Part shown: positions 46,942 to 56,655 of the stretch, piece by piece | Position numbering within the stretch: position 1 is the stretch's first letter | How the letters are laid out: every line of letters begins with the position of its first letter | DNA from: Mesostigma viride | Taxonomy: Eukaryota; Streptophyta; Mesostigmatophyceae; Mesostigmatales; Mesostigmataceae | Length of the DNA: 63,830 nt | Reading direction: 5' to 3' | Assembly (NCBI GenBank): GCA_009746045.1 | Contig: RPFO01002152.1 | Span: forward strand, 1-63,830 | The notes under the pieces: generated by a model | Databases searched by the model: none | Told to the model about the DNA's origin: nothing | The model's input: only the letters and a program-made list of their open reading frames with translations | Program-made: the position numbers and the translations under genes

Positions 46942-47862
46942 ATGGTGCAGGAGGAACAACGGCAGCAGGATTTCCGGTTTCGGCAGTCTGCTGGGGGTTC
47001 GATTTCTCCTGAATTACGCCGTGTCGTTCGGGATCTATCTTTGTTGCTTGCAGATCGTCCGCCTGTAAATCGCAGCTTCGTGCAATTCGTCGACGACCAG
47101 GTCGAAGATTGGGAGCGAATTCTGCGACACGTACAAACCATCGTCATTCCGGAGCACCGGAGCATCGACGACCTTGAGCAGGAGCTTCACGGGTTGGTCG
47201 GCATCCAGACGGTGATTACTGCAGTAGCAGAGCGAGTGCGGACGGAGTTGGCAGCAAGGCGAGGCGAGGTTGCGGAGGCAGCTGGCGCAGGGCGACACGA
47301 GTTTGTGCCGACAGTAGCGGGCGCGGGAGTACCACGTGCTTTCGCAGGCGGCATCGGCGACGAGGGTGTTGCAGCGGGTCCAGTTAGGCGTGAACGACGC
47401 GGAGCGGAGCATCACAGGCGGCTTGCAGAGGTCGGGGCGACAGCGGAAGCCATCGCCGGAGGACCGCGCGCAACAAGAGTCGGCAGGTTTCCAGAGCGAG
47501 TAAGAGTTCCTTTTCAGGAACTGCCCCCGCCCCTTCGCGTTCGTGTGACGCGTTGGGAGGAGTTTGCACCTCTTAGGTACGAGAGTGACCTTGAGGTAGG
47601 AGCAGGGGGTGTCGCTGGGCTAGGCGACGAGGCACTTGGCGACCACGAGGTGCCAACGTACAATCCGCGAGGTGCCAACGACGGGTTGTCACCTGTCTAC
47701 TTTACCAACGGTGACGATTCAGTCATCGCGGGCCGACAGCGGGTCGACGACGGCGCAGCAGGTAGCAGGGTACCAGAGCTGATTGTGGTGAGCGACAGCG
47801 ACGACGACAGCGACAAGGAGAACCAGGACGCGCCTGGGGCCAGCCGTGGTGGTCTTGCCTGA
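46942..47862 (+). CDS. ORF1 upstream of retroelement gag
   Basis: A 306-residue frame starting MVQEEQ. It is polar, Arg/Val/Glu-rich, with predicted helices in the first 110 residues and an acidic Asp/Ser run at the end. I do not recognise a family. It ends 103 bp before the gag frame and reads the same way, so it may be an accessory ORF of the retroelement. Confidence 0.5.
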   Translation: MVQEEQRQQDFRFRQSAGGSISPELRRVVRDLSLLLADRPPVNRSFVQFVDDQVEDWERILRHVQTIVIPEHRSIDDLEQELHGLVGIQTVITAVAERVRTELAARRGEVAEAAGAGRHEFVPTVAGAGVPRAFAGGIGDEGVAAGPVRRERRGAEHHRRLAEVGATAEAIAGGPRATRVGRFPERVRVPFQELPPPLRVRVTRWEEFAPLRYESDLEVGAGGVAGLGDEALGDHEVPTYNPRGANDGLSPVYFTNGDDSVIAGRQRVDDGAAGSRVPELIVVSDSDDDSDKENQDAPGASRGGLA

Positions 47863-47964
47863 GTGGTAACACTTGGCACTTTCCTTTCTTGTTCAGTAGC
47901 TTATATTGCTTTAATTGCTGCTTGGCCACTTGGCTGGCTGTAGCAGATCTGAACAGAGGCCATC

Positions 47965-48786
47965 ATGGAGGATGGAGCTATCAACCAACAAGCGGGCTTT
48001 ATGGGCTTCGGACGGCGCGGCGCTGGGCTGGATGGACGAGATGGACGCGATGGACGCGGTGGACGCGATGGACGCGGGGACGGCCAGGCGCTGGGAGACC
48101 AGGCTGAGGTGCCAGATAATCAGAGCCAAGGATCGCAGGGCGGGCAGCACGCGCCAGCCGCAGATCAAGCGGCGCCTAAGCGACCAACCGTTGCTGAGGG
48201 GTACGCGGTGCTAGGCCAGTTTCAGTCCATCAAGGACAATTGGCAGCCCCGGGATGCTGAGAGGATGTTAGAGGACATGAACTTGTACACGGAGATATAC
48301 AACGGTGACAAGCTTCGCATCCTGGCGTCTAGTGCCTACATACGGCAGTCGGCGAGGCGGCTGTTCAAGTTTGTTCGGGAGCGACACGCGGCGGGGGACA
48401 CCTGGGCGGCGTTTATGACGCGACTCAGGTCGTTCCTGAGTGACAAGAGGACCATAGATGGGTCCCACCTGAAGCAAGAATACCTGGACTACAAGCCCAT
48501 CAAGGGGCAACTAGTGGTCCACGCCTTTGAAGACTTCGTCAAGCTGAGGGAGGACGCCATGGCCAAGGGCTTCTTCGTCGCAGATCGGATGGCCATGGGC
48601 GACTTTCTCAAGTCGCTGCAGCTGGATCCGGTCACCATGGATAATGTGACCATCCACATGCGACAGGTCCATGGCTGGGCAGCCATGACGGACCAGTTGT
48701 ATGAGTGTTTCAGCGGCAAGTACGTGGGGGTAAGCGCCCTCGTCAGAATGATGAGGAGGCCACTGAACCCACGGTTAAGTCCATGA
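47965..48786 (+). CDS. gag: Gag polyprotein, Copia-like
   Basis: The 273-residue frame starts at ATG 47965 with a Gly/Asp/Arg repeat (DGRDGRGG), then a helical capsid-like region (YAVLGQF, then IRQSARRLFKF, then GDTWAAFMTRLRSFL) of the Ty1/Copia gag type, which packages element RNA. The nucleocapsid part lies in the overlapping -1 frame starting near 48705. Confidence 0.6.
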   Translation: MEDGAINQQAGFMGFGRRGAGLDGRDGRDGRGGRDGRGDGQALGDQAEVPDNQSQGSQGGQHAPAADQAAPKRPTVAEGYAVLGQFQSIKDNWQPRDAERMLEDMNLYTEIYNGDKLRILASSAYIRQSARRLFKFVRERHAAGDTWAAFMTRLRSFLSDKRTIDGSHLKQEYLDYKPIKGQLVVHAFEDFVKLREDAMAKGFFVADRMAMGDFLKSLQLDPVTMDNVTIHMRQVHGWAAMTDQLYECFSGKYVGVSALVRMMRRPLNPRLSP

Positions 48787-49151
48787 GGGGATCGGGCCAC
48801 GGGGGCCCAGCGTCCTCGAGAGGGCCTGAGACCTCTTCAAGGGGTCGAGGAAGGTCCAGGAGGGGGCGTGACAGAAGGGCTGGACGGGGGACCCCGCCGA
48901 AGTCGGGACATCCACAGTCCCAGTTTGACTTCAAGAGGGTGGGTGGTCCTCCCAAGGCTGGGCCCAGCAGTGGGACCTCACGGGACATCAGTCAGGTGGA
49001 ATGTTATTTCTGCCAGGGGAAGGGTCACTTCAGGAATGAGTGTCCCTCGTACCTGAGGCAGGAAGGTCAGAGCAAGCCAGCTCAGGGTGGCAGCAAGGAC
49101 AAGGCTGGTCCATCCCAGGACAAGGGCAAGGGCAAGGCTGCTGATCATTGA
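48705..49151 (+). CDS. Nucleocapsid (CCHC zinc knuckle) frame
   Basis: The 148-residue frame is Arg/Gly/Ser/Pro-rich and has one zinc knuckle, CYFCQGKGHFRNEC (C-x2-C-x4-H-x4-C), typical of nucleocapsid. It overlaps gag by 82 bases in the -1 frame and ends inside the start of the pol frame, so it is probably made by frameshifting rather than from its own start. Confidence 0.65.
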   Translation: MFQRQVRGGKRPRQNDEEATEPTVKSMRGSGHGGPASSRGPETSSRGRGRSRRGRDRRAGRGTPPKSGHPQSQFDFKRVGGPPKAGPSSGTSRDISQVECYFCQGKGHFRNECPSYLRQEGQSKPAQGGSKDKAGPSQDKGKGKAADH

Positions 49152-52100
49152 TTGAGCCTGCACACATCCCTGAACCCTGGAGGGTGCCCCCAGGGGTGTG
49201 TAATGAAGCTGCTAGTGACAGCAGTGAGGGGCAGCCCCATGCTCTAGTGAAAGAGCCTATTGGACACGATGGGGCAAGCTTGGTTACCACAGAGAGTATG
49301 CCAGCTGTAGCTGCAGTGGTTACTCGCCAACGTGCCCGCCATGGCGGTGCTGAGCCTGAGGTAGGACCTGGTGATGTGGACCCAGGTGGATCTCAGAAGC
49401 ATTCTGACCGTGCAGGACTGGCACAGGATGGTCAGGATGAGGATAGGGCTGGAGACAGTCTGACAGGCACGACCCTGGTGCCTCCTGTACATAAGGGATC
49501 TGTACATACCTTGAGTGCTAATAATGACAATAAAAGGTTTTCTCTCTTGTATGACATTGCCTCAAGGTTGCATACCATGTTTGGCCATGCAGCTCAGTCT
49601 TTGCAAGTTGCTAGACGGCTGGGAGGAAGTGAGTTGTACTCCATCTGCCAACAGGTTGCTCAAGCTTGCAAGTGCAGGCTAGTTGCTAGAAAGCCCAAGC
49701 AGTCTCATGCCAGGACTCCTATTTTGCAGCCAGGCCATGTGCAGGTAGATATTCAGAGAATCAGGGGTTTGAAGCTGCTGGTGGCAGTGGACAGATATAC
49801 CAAGTACAAGACCCTAGAGATCCTGCCTGACATGGAGAAGCCTACATTGATTGCTGCTCTGAAGTTGACAAGGAGCAGGTACCCTGGGTTGGAGTTGTTG
49901 CAGTGTGACATTCAGTTTGAGTGCTGTGAGAACCTGCCAGAGTTTCCAGAGTTGCTGATTACACCCAGGGAGAGCCACGGCCAGCAAGGGGTGGTGGAGA
50001 GAGCCATCCAAGAGATCAAGACTGTGCTGCTGGTGGAGAGGATTCCAAGGACGTCATCTGCCATTGTGACATCTGCATGGCTACGTTCTGTGGAGGACAG
50101 GCTGAACCTGAGGACTCCCATGTTCTTTGGTGACATTGCCATCAATCCTCTTATGCTGCATACCAGGATGCTGCCAGCTGATGCTGAGCAGGCATGGAAG
50201 GAGAAGCTAGAGGCCAAGTTCCTCAAGCTGAGGCAGAAAGACAAGGGCTGGAGTGTCCTAGAACCTAACGTTGGACAACAGGTTGTTGTGTGGAAGGAAC
50301 CAAGCTTTCCAGGGAAACGTGGCAGCTGGCATGATGGGGTGGTGACCCGAGTAGAAGCCGCTGGCCATAAGTGCTGGGTGGCCATTGATGGCTCCCAAGC
50401 AGTGCACCGTCTGTCCTGGTCAAAGATCCGTCCCCGGGGAGGTAATCAAGGAGACCTCTTCCAGGTGCCCGCTGGTGTACAAGGCGGGGGTGACGTGGAG
50501 CTTCCTGATCAGGGTGCTACAGCTGTATCGAGCCCTCAGGGTGACCCTGGCCCGGCCCCTGGGGTACCTTCACATACGGTGGTTGGGCAAGCAGGCGGAC
50601 AGGCTGCACCTCCGGAACGGCCCGACACCAGGCCTAGGGGTGTGCGTCTATCAGATATTGTACAGGCTTTGCAAAGAGCCAAGAAGGAGCCTAAGGTGTC
50701 CAAGCTTGTCCAGTTGGATGAACCTGAGGTAGCTGCCATGGAGATAGATACCAATGCACAGGTTTCTGTCATGGGACCTCAGCATACAGGAGAACTGCTG
50801 GTCGGAGAACCAAGTTGCCCCTGGGTGTCTGATTTCAGTGGTAGGACGCATCTAAGGGTGTTGGGAGAGGTTACTGCCCCTGTCATGGGTGTGGATGTGA
50901 CCTTCCTTGTCCTAGAGGACTATGATGGCCCTGTGATTTTGGGTCAGAATTTTCTGGGCAATCCTGGGATTTCTATCAGAGCTACAGCTCTGAGAAGAGA
51001 TGGCTGGGGGATGATTCCCCTAGAAAATTTCAGGACAACATTTCCAGTCAGGTGCAGGGCCAAGCCGGTCAAGGGTGTAAAATGGGATGAAGGGGAGGTG
51101 CCCCCAGCGGCCAGTTTGGTGATTCCAGCTGTGTTGCACCCCAGCAGTATTGGCATAACTCACAGGAGCCTTGCTGCACACTCTCCTTTGACATATGACC
51201 AGCTGGTCCAAGAGATGAGCTCGCCTACTTTGTTTGAGGCTTGGAAGCTCGCCTTCTCCAAGGCATTGGAGGAGTGGTTGCAGTTTGAGTGTGCTGCACC
51301 AACAGACAGACGTCCCCCAGCATCAAGGAAGCTTGCTTTGAGATTTGTGCTGAAGAGGAAGGTTGTGGATGAGGTATCAGTGCCCCATGTCAGGCCTGTC
51401 CTGAATGAGTATCACGGCACGGGGAGTCTGCCAGGAGAGGAGCTATACACGCCAGGGATGCTACACGACACATGGAGAATTTTGCTATGTCTCTACGTGG
51501 GGTTGCTGAACAGGGGAGCAGCTATGTCATCAGTGCTGCTGGACTTCAAGAGGGCATTTTTAAAATCTGATCCAGAAGTGGCCAGGAGGGTGTGGAAGCA
51601 GGATGAGCCTTACTGTGTTGAGGTGCCTGCCATCTGGAAGCTGGAGCTGCATCAACAATTCCTGGTTATTCTGAAGGGCCTGGAAGGACTCAGGTCGAGC
51701 CCAATCATCTGGAGACTCACGCTGCAGGAAGCTCTGATCAGTGAGTGTGGCTTGAGAGTGTCTTCAGTTGATCCCTGTTTGCTGCTGGCCCAATGGGAGG
51801 GTCTGCCAGTGTATGCTAGTTTGCATGGAGATGATCTGCATTTGCTAGCCCCCACGACCTGGCTGAAGAAGTTTATTCCTGTCATCAGTGGCAAGTTTTC
51901 ACTGGGCAAGGAGCTGTGGCAGGAGCCCAACAAGCCTGTAGTGTTCTGTGGAATGCAGGCTACCCTGTTCAGGAGGGACGGGGAGTGGAGTATCAGGCTT
52001 CAGGCTGGAGGAGATTATAAACAGACCATTGTGAAGGCCTTGCCAGAGAAGATCACCCAGGCTGCAGGACCTGAGTTGAGAGGCATGTGGGCCTGGTTTG

Positions 52101-52741
52101 CCAGCATCTGTGGTCCGTCTTTGATGGTCCATAGCAGAATGCCTGATGAGGTGCTTGAGGATGAGAAGCCTCGAGTCATAGCCCGGTTGGTGGAGAGTAC
52201 CCCTGATCTGATTTTGTCTGGGATTGACTTTGCCCAGCCTATCACCTTGGAGATCTTTGTTGACAGTTCCATGGATGCTCGCCAGGTTACCAAGGTCAGG
52301 GGGAGATCTGCTGCTCTGTTTGCTTTTTATCAGAGCAGGGCAAGTTTGTTCAGCTGGTACAGCAGACTGCAGAAGAGGGTCTGTATCAGTTCAGATGTGG
52401 CAGAATGCAGGGCCATATGCGAGGGGATCCAGTCCAGCCTGTACATAAAGGAGTTAATGCTGGAGCTGGCTTCAGTTACCCCTTGGACCTTGCAGATGGA
52501 GACGTTGTTGCTAACAGACAGCATGGGTATGGTCCAGTTTGTTCACAAGCAGCTGGCCAGGAGCCGGGACCTGGATTATTTGTTGCTGAAGGAGTTGGCC
52601 AGTTTGGTTGACTTGAAGCATATCCCTGGCGAGGAGAACCCTGCTGATGCATTGACAAAGCTGCCACACAAGGCCCCAGCCCAGTACAATGTACTGAGGA
52701 AGCTCATGAATGCTGACTGTCAAGTCGGTCTATCTGTCTAA
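49148..52741 (+). CDS. pol: Pol polyprotein: integrase - protease-like - RT - RNase H
   Basis: The 1197-residue frame has no ATG at its start and overlaps the previous stop in the -1 frame. Integrase: a GH...C..C zinc region near 147-175 and catalytic D201, D254, E284. Protease-like: EIDTNAQVSVM (D534, DTNA instead of DTGA) and VILGQNFL. Reverse transcriptase: LLDFKRAFL (D799) and LHGDD (D895, D896) instead of the Copia YVDD. RNase H: FVDSSMDA, SSDVAECRA and the ending IPGEENPADALTKLP, typical of Ty1/Copia. The protease-like domain lies after integrase, whereas Copia usually has it before. The frame is open, so the insertion is recent or still active. Confidence 0.8.
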   Translation: MIEPAHIPEPWRVPPGVCNEAASDSSEGQPHALVKEPIGHDGASLVTTESMPAVAAVVTRQRARHGGAEPEVGPGDVDPGGSQKHSDRAGLAQDGQDEDRAGDSLTGTTLVPPVHKGSVHTLSANNDNKRFSLLYDIASRLHTMFGHAAQSLQVARRLGGSELYSICQQVAQACKCRLVARKPKQSHARTPILQPGHVQVDIQRIRGLKLLVAVDRYTKYKTLEILPDMEKPTLIAALKLTRSRYPGLELLQCDIQFECCENLPEFPELLITPRESHGQQGVVERAIQEIKTVLLVERIPRTSSAIVTSAWLRSVEDRLNLRTPMFFGDIAINPLMLHTRMLPADAEQAWKEKLEAKFLKLRQKDKGWSVLEPNVGQQVVVWKEPSFPGKRGSWHDGVVTRVEAAGHKCWVAIDGSQAVHRLSWSKIRPRGGNQGDLFQVPAGVQGGGDVELPDQGATAVSSPQGDPGPAPGVPSHTVVGQAGGQAAPPERPDTRPRGVRLSDIVQALQRAKKEPKVSKLVQLDEPEVAAMEIDTNAQVSVMGPQHTGELLVGEPSCPWVSDFSGRTHLRVLGEVTAPVMGVDVTFLVLEDYDGPVILGQNFLGNPGISIRATALRRDGWGMIPLENFRTTFPVRCRAKPVKGVKWDEGEVPPAASLVIPAVLHPSSIGITHRSLAAHSPLTYDQLVQEMSSPTLFEAWKLAFSKALEEWLQFECAAPTDRRPPASRKLALRFVLKRKVVDEVSVPHVRPVLNEYHGTGSLPGEELYTPGMLHDTWRILLCLYVGLLNRGAAMSSVLLDFKRAFLKSDPEVARRVWKQDEPYCVEVPAIWKLELHQQFLVILKGLEGLRSSPIIWRLTLQEALISECGLRVSSVDPCLLLAQWEGLPVYASLHGDDLHLLAPTTWLKKFIPVISGKFSLGKELWQEPNKPVVFCGMQATLFRRDGEWSIRLQAGGDYKQTIVKALPEKITQAAGPELRGMWAWFASICGPSLMVHSRMPDEVLEDEKPRVIARLVESTPDLILSGIDFAQPITLEIFVDSSMDARQVTKVRGRSAALFAFYQSRASLFSWYSRLQKRVCISSDVAECRAICEGIQSSLYIKELMLELASVTPWTLQMETLLLTDSMGMVQFVHKQLARSRDLDYLLLKELASLVDLKHIPGEENPADALTKLPHKAPAQYNVLRKLMNADCQVGLSV

Positions 52742-53079
52742 AAGCTGAGAGCTGGGTGCTTAAGTCTCTGGATATCAGGCTGGGAGCTTGATTGTACATA
52801 ATCCTGAGCACACCTTGAGGGGTGAGACATGTCTCTGGTGTGGGAATGTCTGACATTGTCTCTGATGGAGAGATGTCTATCTGGGGTTTTCATCTCAGTC
52901 TGAGGTTTCCCCAGATCTGTGGTTTGTGGGCGGGGTTCGATTCCCTGGTGCCGTCTTAAGGCGGAGTTTCACGGACTGGCTGACCCATCCACCATGCTGG
53001 TGAGGTGGCGACAGGTCCCCTGATTTTCCACGGTTGGAACGAGTAGAGGAGCTTGTGTTTTGCATGTGCTTCGCGTAGA
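52742..53079 (+). other. 3-prime sequence of the retroelement up to the viral junction
   Basis: TCTG-rich sequence with GGGGTTCGATTCCCTGG near 52935, which resembles a tRNA T-arm but has no matching acceptor or anticodon arms. It ends abruptly at the repeat-arm edge. Confidence 0.4.
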
Positions 53080-53123
53080 CTACGCTCCGCGAGGGTGACC
53101 CCATGTTCCCCCCTATCTTTTGT

Positions 53124-53155
53124 GTGCCACGGGATTTTTCTAAGTCCCGTGGCAC
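53124..53155. other. Terminal hairpin next to right host junction
   Basis: Same 11-bp stem and 10-base loop as at 12660-12691, in opposite orientation, 44 bp from the repeat edge. Confidence 0.5.
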
Positions 53156-53281
53156 TGCATGAGATGTGGGCATGCACGAATCGTTTTTTCATTACAAGTT
53201 AATAATTTACAGGCAGAGACTTGTCTATTGATGAGGGCTGGGCTATGTGTGCACTTGTGGCTACTGATACAATGAGGCTGT

Positions 53282-54391
53282 TTAATCGTAGTCGACCGGC
53301 ACAGGGGCGCCGATGGCGTGCACGCCCAGGAGGGTGGTGATGTCCGTGAGGGGCGCTACGAACCCGGATAGCTTGTTGTTTTCTCCGTCCTGGTACCACG
53401 CCTTGAAGCGGTTGTCGAAGCTGTATCCGTCGAACTTGATGAGGGCCTTCCTGTGCACGTTCCTGGCGCAGAAGTGGCAGGCCACGCCCATGGTGCCCTC
53501 CTGAGGGATGTACATCATGTAGGCGGACATGGCGTGGTGCTCGAACTCGCGCTTGCAGCTCTCGCACCTCGCGGGCGGCCACTGGTCGTAGTAGGGGAAG
53601 TTGTAGGAGGGGGCGAGGGAGGAGCAGATGCGCGCCAAGTCCTCGTCCAGCTTGAAGCGGCGCAGGACGTCCTCGCAGCTGGCGACCATGGGGTCGAAGT
53701 CCTGGTGGTTTCCTTTGCGCATGATGGCCACGACCTGCCTGTTGACGCAGGGCTCGCAGTAGATCCCTGGCTCGGTGTCCCCCTCCTTGTGCAGGACGCG
53801 GAAGGCGACCTTGTTTGGCATGGTCTTGCACTCGCGGCACCTGTACTGCCCCCCTTGTTCCAGCGGGACGAGCGGGCGGCTGGTTTCCGGCTTGGGCACG
53901 GGCACCCTGATCCACTGGGACATGTACTTCTTGCGGTACTCGGAGTCCCTGCCCTCGTCCATGATGATGCTGATGCAGGAGACGAGGCACTCCTCGCAGA
54001 GGATGTCGTCCATGGAGCCCATCTTGTTCCTGGGGTTGTGTCGCATCAAGATGCTGTCCGGGCCCTTTTGGTGGCACTTGTCGCAGGGGTAGTGGTCTCT
54101 GACGGCCTGCTCGTAGTCGAAGGGGGCCACGGACTCGTCAGGGTCGGGGACCAGGTCGGTGATGCCGTACTCGCGCTCCTCCGGCAGAGGCGAGGAGGGG
54201 CAGAGGACGGCGTTGGGGTCGCAGCAGCGGAGGCGGCATCCCTTGACGGCTTTGCGCTTGCGGAGGGGCGCTTGCTTCCTGGCCAGGTGGGCGCCCACCA
54301 TGAACTGCACGAATCCGTCTCGCAGCTTTGGCACCGGCTTGCGCGAGGAGCGCCTGCGCATGGAGGCCATGGAGCGCGTGGTGATGGCCAT
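53282..54391 (-). CDS. Multi-CxxC zinc-ribbon protein, right copy
   Basis: It starts at ATG 54391 in the CATAGCCATGGCC context and encodes the same 369 residues as 11424-12533, with six CxxC pairs in three couples. The identity of both copies suggests recent duplication or conversion, or purifying selection. It shares a divergent, HSE-bearing promoter with the MYND gene at 54761. Confidence 0.8.
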   Translation of the reverse strand: MAITTRSMASMRRRSSRKPVPKLRDGFVQFMVGAHLARKQAPLRKRKAVKGCRLRCCDPNAVLCPSSPLPEEREYGITDLVPDPDESVAPFDYEQAVRDHYPCDKCHQKGPDSILMRHNPRNKMGSMDDILCEECLVSCISIIMDEGRDSEYRKKYMSQWIRVPVPKPETSRPLVPLEQGGQYRCRECKTMPNKVAFRVLHKEGDTEPGIYCEPCVNRQVVAIMRKGNHQDFDPMVASCEDVLRRFKLDEDLARICSSLAPSYNFPYYDQWPPARCESCKREFEHHAMSAYMMYIPQEGTMGVACHFCARNVHRKALIKFDGYSFDNRFKAWYQDGENNKLSGFVAPLTDITTLLGVHAIGAPVPVDYD

Positions 54392-54760
54392 GGCTATGTC
54401 GTGAAAAGAGAAGGCGTTTGTTTTCTGGCTTGGTGGTTGGTCTTGCGTGAGATGGCTTCCCCGTGGCTGTCCACAGTCTTTGTGATTTTCCACGGGTGGC
54501 GGCGGACGCACGGGATTGGTCCATCCACGGGTGGGCCGCGTCCGGCGCGGCGCTTCTAGAAACTCCGGTCCGGTTCCGCGTGCTGACTCACGGGACCGGA
54601 AAGGCCGCGTCCGGCGCGGCGCTTCTAGAAAGTTCCTCGTGCTGACTCACGGGCCTTTTGGCGCGGCGCTCTCGGGTCCCGCGAGATCGGTAAAGTCGCG
54701 TGCGCGGCCGTGGGTGGCGGTCAGAAGCCATAGCCGGCAGTGGACAGCGAGCGAGGAATC
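54392..54760. promoter_or_regulatory. Divergent promoter with duplicated bZIP + heat-shock modules (right)
   Basis: Mirror of 11055-11423. A perfect TTCtaGAAagTTC element is at 54623-54635, a weaker one (TTCtaGAAacTCC) at 54554-54566, each beside a TGACTCA site, plus an ATTGG box. Confidence 0.6.
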
Positions 54761-55558
54761 ATGTGTAGTTTGATCGGTTTGAACGCCTGCGTGGGTTCCG
54801 GCGTCTCTCTGACGCACCCCAGCGGTTCTTGGCCGGTGGAAGATCTGATGGGCACGCAGCTGCTGACCGTGGCCCTGATGGAGCCGGACGAGGGGGAGCG
54901 CGCGAAACTTTTGAACGCCGCGGCCGCGTTCGTGAGCAAGGCGGACTTTTTCTCGGTGGTGGAGGCCCTGCGTTTCAAAGAGTACGCGAACTGCCTCCGC
55001 ATCGTGTACGGTTTCGACACGATGGCTTCGAAGGGCGGCGCGGTTGCGTTCGACGCGCCCATGGCAGTGAAGTTGGGGTGCGTGCAGATCCAAGTGCGTG
55101 ACAGCACGCTGCTGTGGGGGATCTACCACCGTTCGCTTTATTCGTGCCCCCTGGGCCGTTTGATCGACGTGGAGGCCAAGAGGTGCGCCACTTGCAAGCG
55201 CGTGCCTCCCGTGGGGAAGAAGTTTCCCAAGTGCGGTCGTTGCCTCACGATGCGGTATTGCACGAAGGCGTGCCAGTTGGAGGATTTCTTTTGCCACAAG
55301 CCTTCTTGCTTGGTGGCCGCGCGCGCTATGAAGATGGGTCTGGAGGAGCACTTGGCCGAGTCGAACGCATTGATCGAGGCGTGCTCGAAGCGTCTGGGCG
55401 TGGATCTGCAGATGCGCGAGAAGACCCCTTCTCAGGCTCCAACGAGGGTCCCTCTGCCCGTCCCAGGCGTGAAGAAGGGCGCTTCCCGCGCGATGCGCAC
55501 GTACAGGAGGAGCGGGTCTGGCCGCGAGGGCCGCCTTCCCCGTATCGAGGAGGAGTAG
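54761..55558 (+). CDS. MYND zinc-finger protein, right copy
   Basis: 265 residues from ATG 54761, identical in protein to 10257-11054 as far as I can compare. MYND finger at about residues 142-181 with all zinc ligands; basic C-terminus. The frame from 54740 begins with GTG and is not preferred. Confidence 0.8.
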   Translation: MCSLIGLNACVGSGVSLTHPSGSWPVEDLMGTQLLTVALMEPDEGERAKLLNAAAAFVSKADFFSVVEALRFKEYANCLRIVYGFDTMASKGGAVAFDAPMAVKLGCVQIQVRDSTLLWGIYHRSLYSCPLGRLIDVEAKRCATCKRVPPVGKKFPKCGRCLTMRYCTKACQLEDFFCHKPSCLVAARAMKMGLEEHLAESNALIEACSKRLGVDLQMREKTPSQAPTRVPLPVPGVKKGASRAMRTYRRSGSGREGRLPRIEEE

Positions 55559-55559
55559 A

Positions 55560-56600
55560 GGGCTTGCATGCTGGCCATTGATTGGCTGAAAGTTGGCACC
55601 TGAACTTGGCTACTTGTAGTGTATCGTATCTGTACTTGAATACTACAAGTAGAATCTAGTTGAACTAGAATCCAAGTAACGCCATTGGACGATACAAAAA
55701 GTGGTGATGCTCTGAACAATAGCATCACCACCGCCCACGGGAAAAAGTGGTGACACTGGTGATGCTGTGTTTTTTTTCGAGGGGGTCAAATTATTTTTAT
55801 GGCCAGCAAATATTGGACGAAATGCATTATTGAGTCTAATCCAAGCATTATTAAATAATTACGTCCAATCATGGAGTGACACGTGTATTCAATAATTGCA
55901 ATAGTTGTCAGGGGTTGACATGTAATTACTCTCCCTCGCTGACCATAAAATATTGACATATGCCAGCATTAATAATAATATACTCCCTCGCTGACCATAA
56001 AATATTGACATATGCCAGCATTAATAATAATATACTCCCTCGCTGACCATAAAATATTGACATATGCCAGCATTAATAATAATATACTCCCTCGCTGACC
56101 ATAAAATATTGACATATGCCAGCATTAATAATAATATACTCCCTCGCTGACCATAAAATATTGAACCCAACGGTCATATAAAAATACTCTATCGCTGACC
56201 ATAAAATTTTGAACCCAACGGTCATATCACACTATTGCAAAATGCACGGGAAAGATATGCGTAATTGTGTGATAATTACCCAATTAGGATTGCCCCGTGG
56301 ACTTTGCAATAGTGGGTGCACCTCTGTAATGCAATTTCCGCAATATTTGCTGGCCATAAAAATAATTTGACCCCCTCGAAAAAAAACACAGCATCACCAG
56401 TGTCACCACTTTTTCCCGTGGACGATGGTGATGCTATTGTTCAGAGCATCACCACTTTACTAGCGACCAATGGCGTCACTTCGTTTCTAGTTCGGATATG
56501 GTATACTACAAGTATTCCTAGTACAGATACGCGAGGCCGCGGAACTACCTAGTGCACATGAGTTGGAGCCAATCAAATGGGAGGAAATGTACTTTATTAT
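55560..56600. repeat. AT-rich imperfect palindrome with 52-bp tandem array (right)
   Basis: Counterpart of 9196-10240, with four 52-bp units (about 55925-56160) instead of five. Located between convergent gene ends. Confidence 0.7.
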
Positions 56601-56655
56601 CATACATGGGGGCAAGCAAACCCCGTGGAAAGGGCAAAACAACGGCCCGAGGACT

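Larger units (their letters stand above)
46942..53079 (+). mobile_element. Copia-like retroelement, cut at the right viral junction
   Basis: Gag, nucleocapsid and pol frames follow in order, each shifted by -1 from the previous one. Pol is open for 1197 residues. No LTR pair is visible: the 338 bp after pol do not recur upstream and end at the viral repeat edge at 53080, so the 3-prime LTR may have been removed by the viral insertion. Confidence 0.7.

Noticed and set aside
52930-52960. tRNA gene suggested by GGGGTTCGATTCCCTGG
   Set aside because: Only a T-arm-like piece; no acceptor, D or anticodon arms can be formed around it.
53453-54559. 368-residue plus-strand frame over the multi-CxxC gene (and its mirror at 11256-12362)
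   Set aside because: Antisense shadow; the CxxC frame has a proper ATG, motif structure and promoter.
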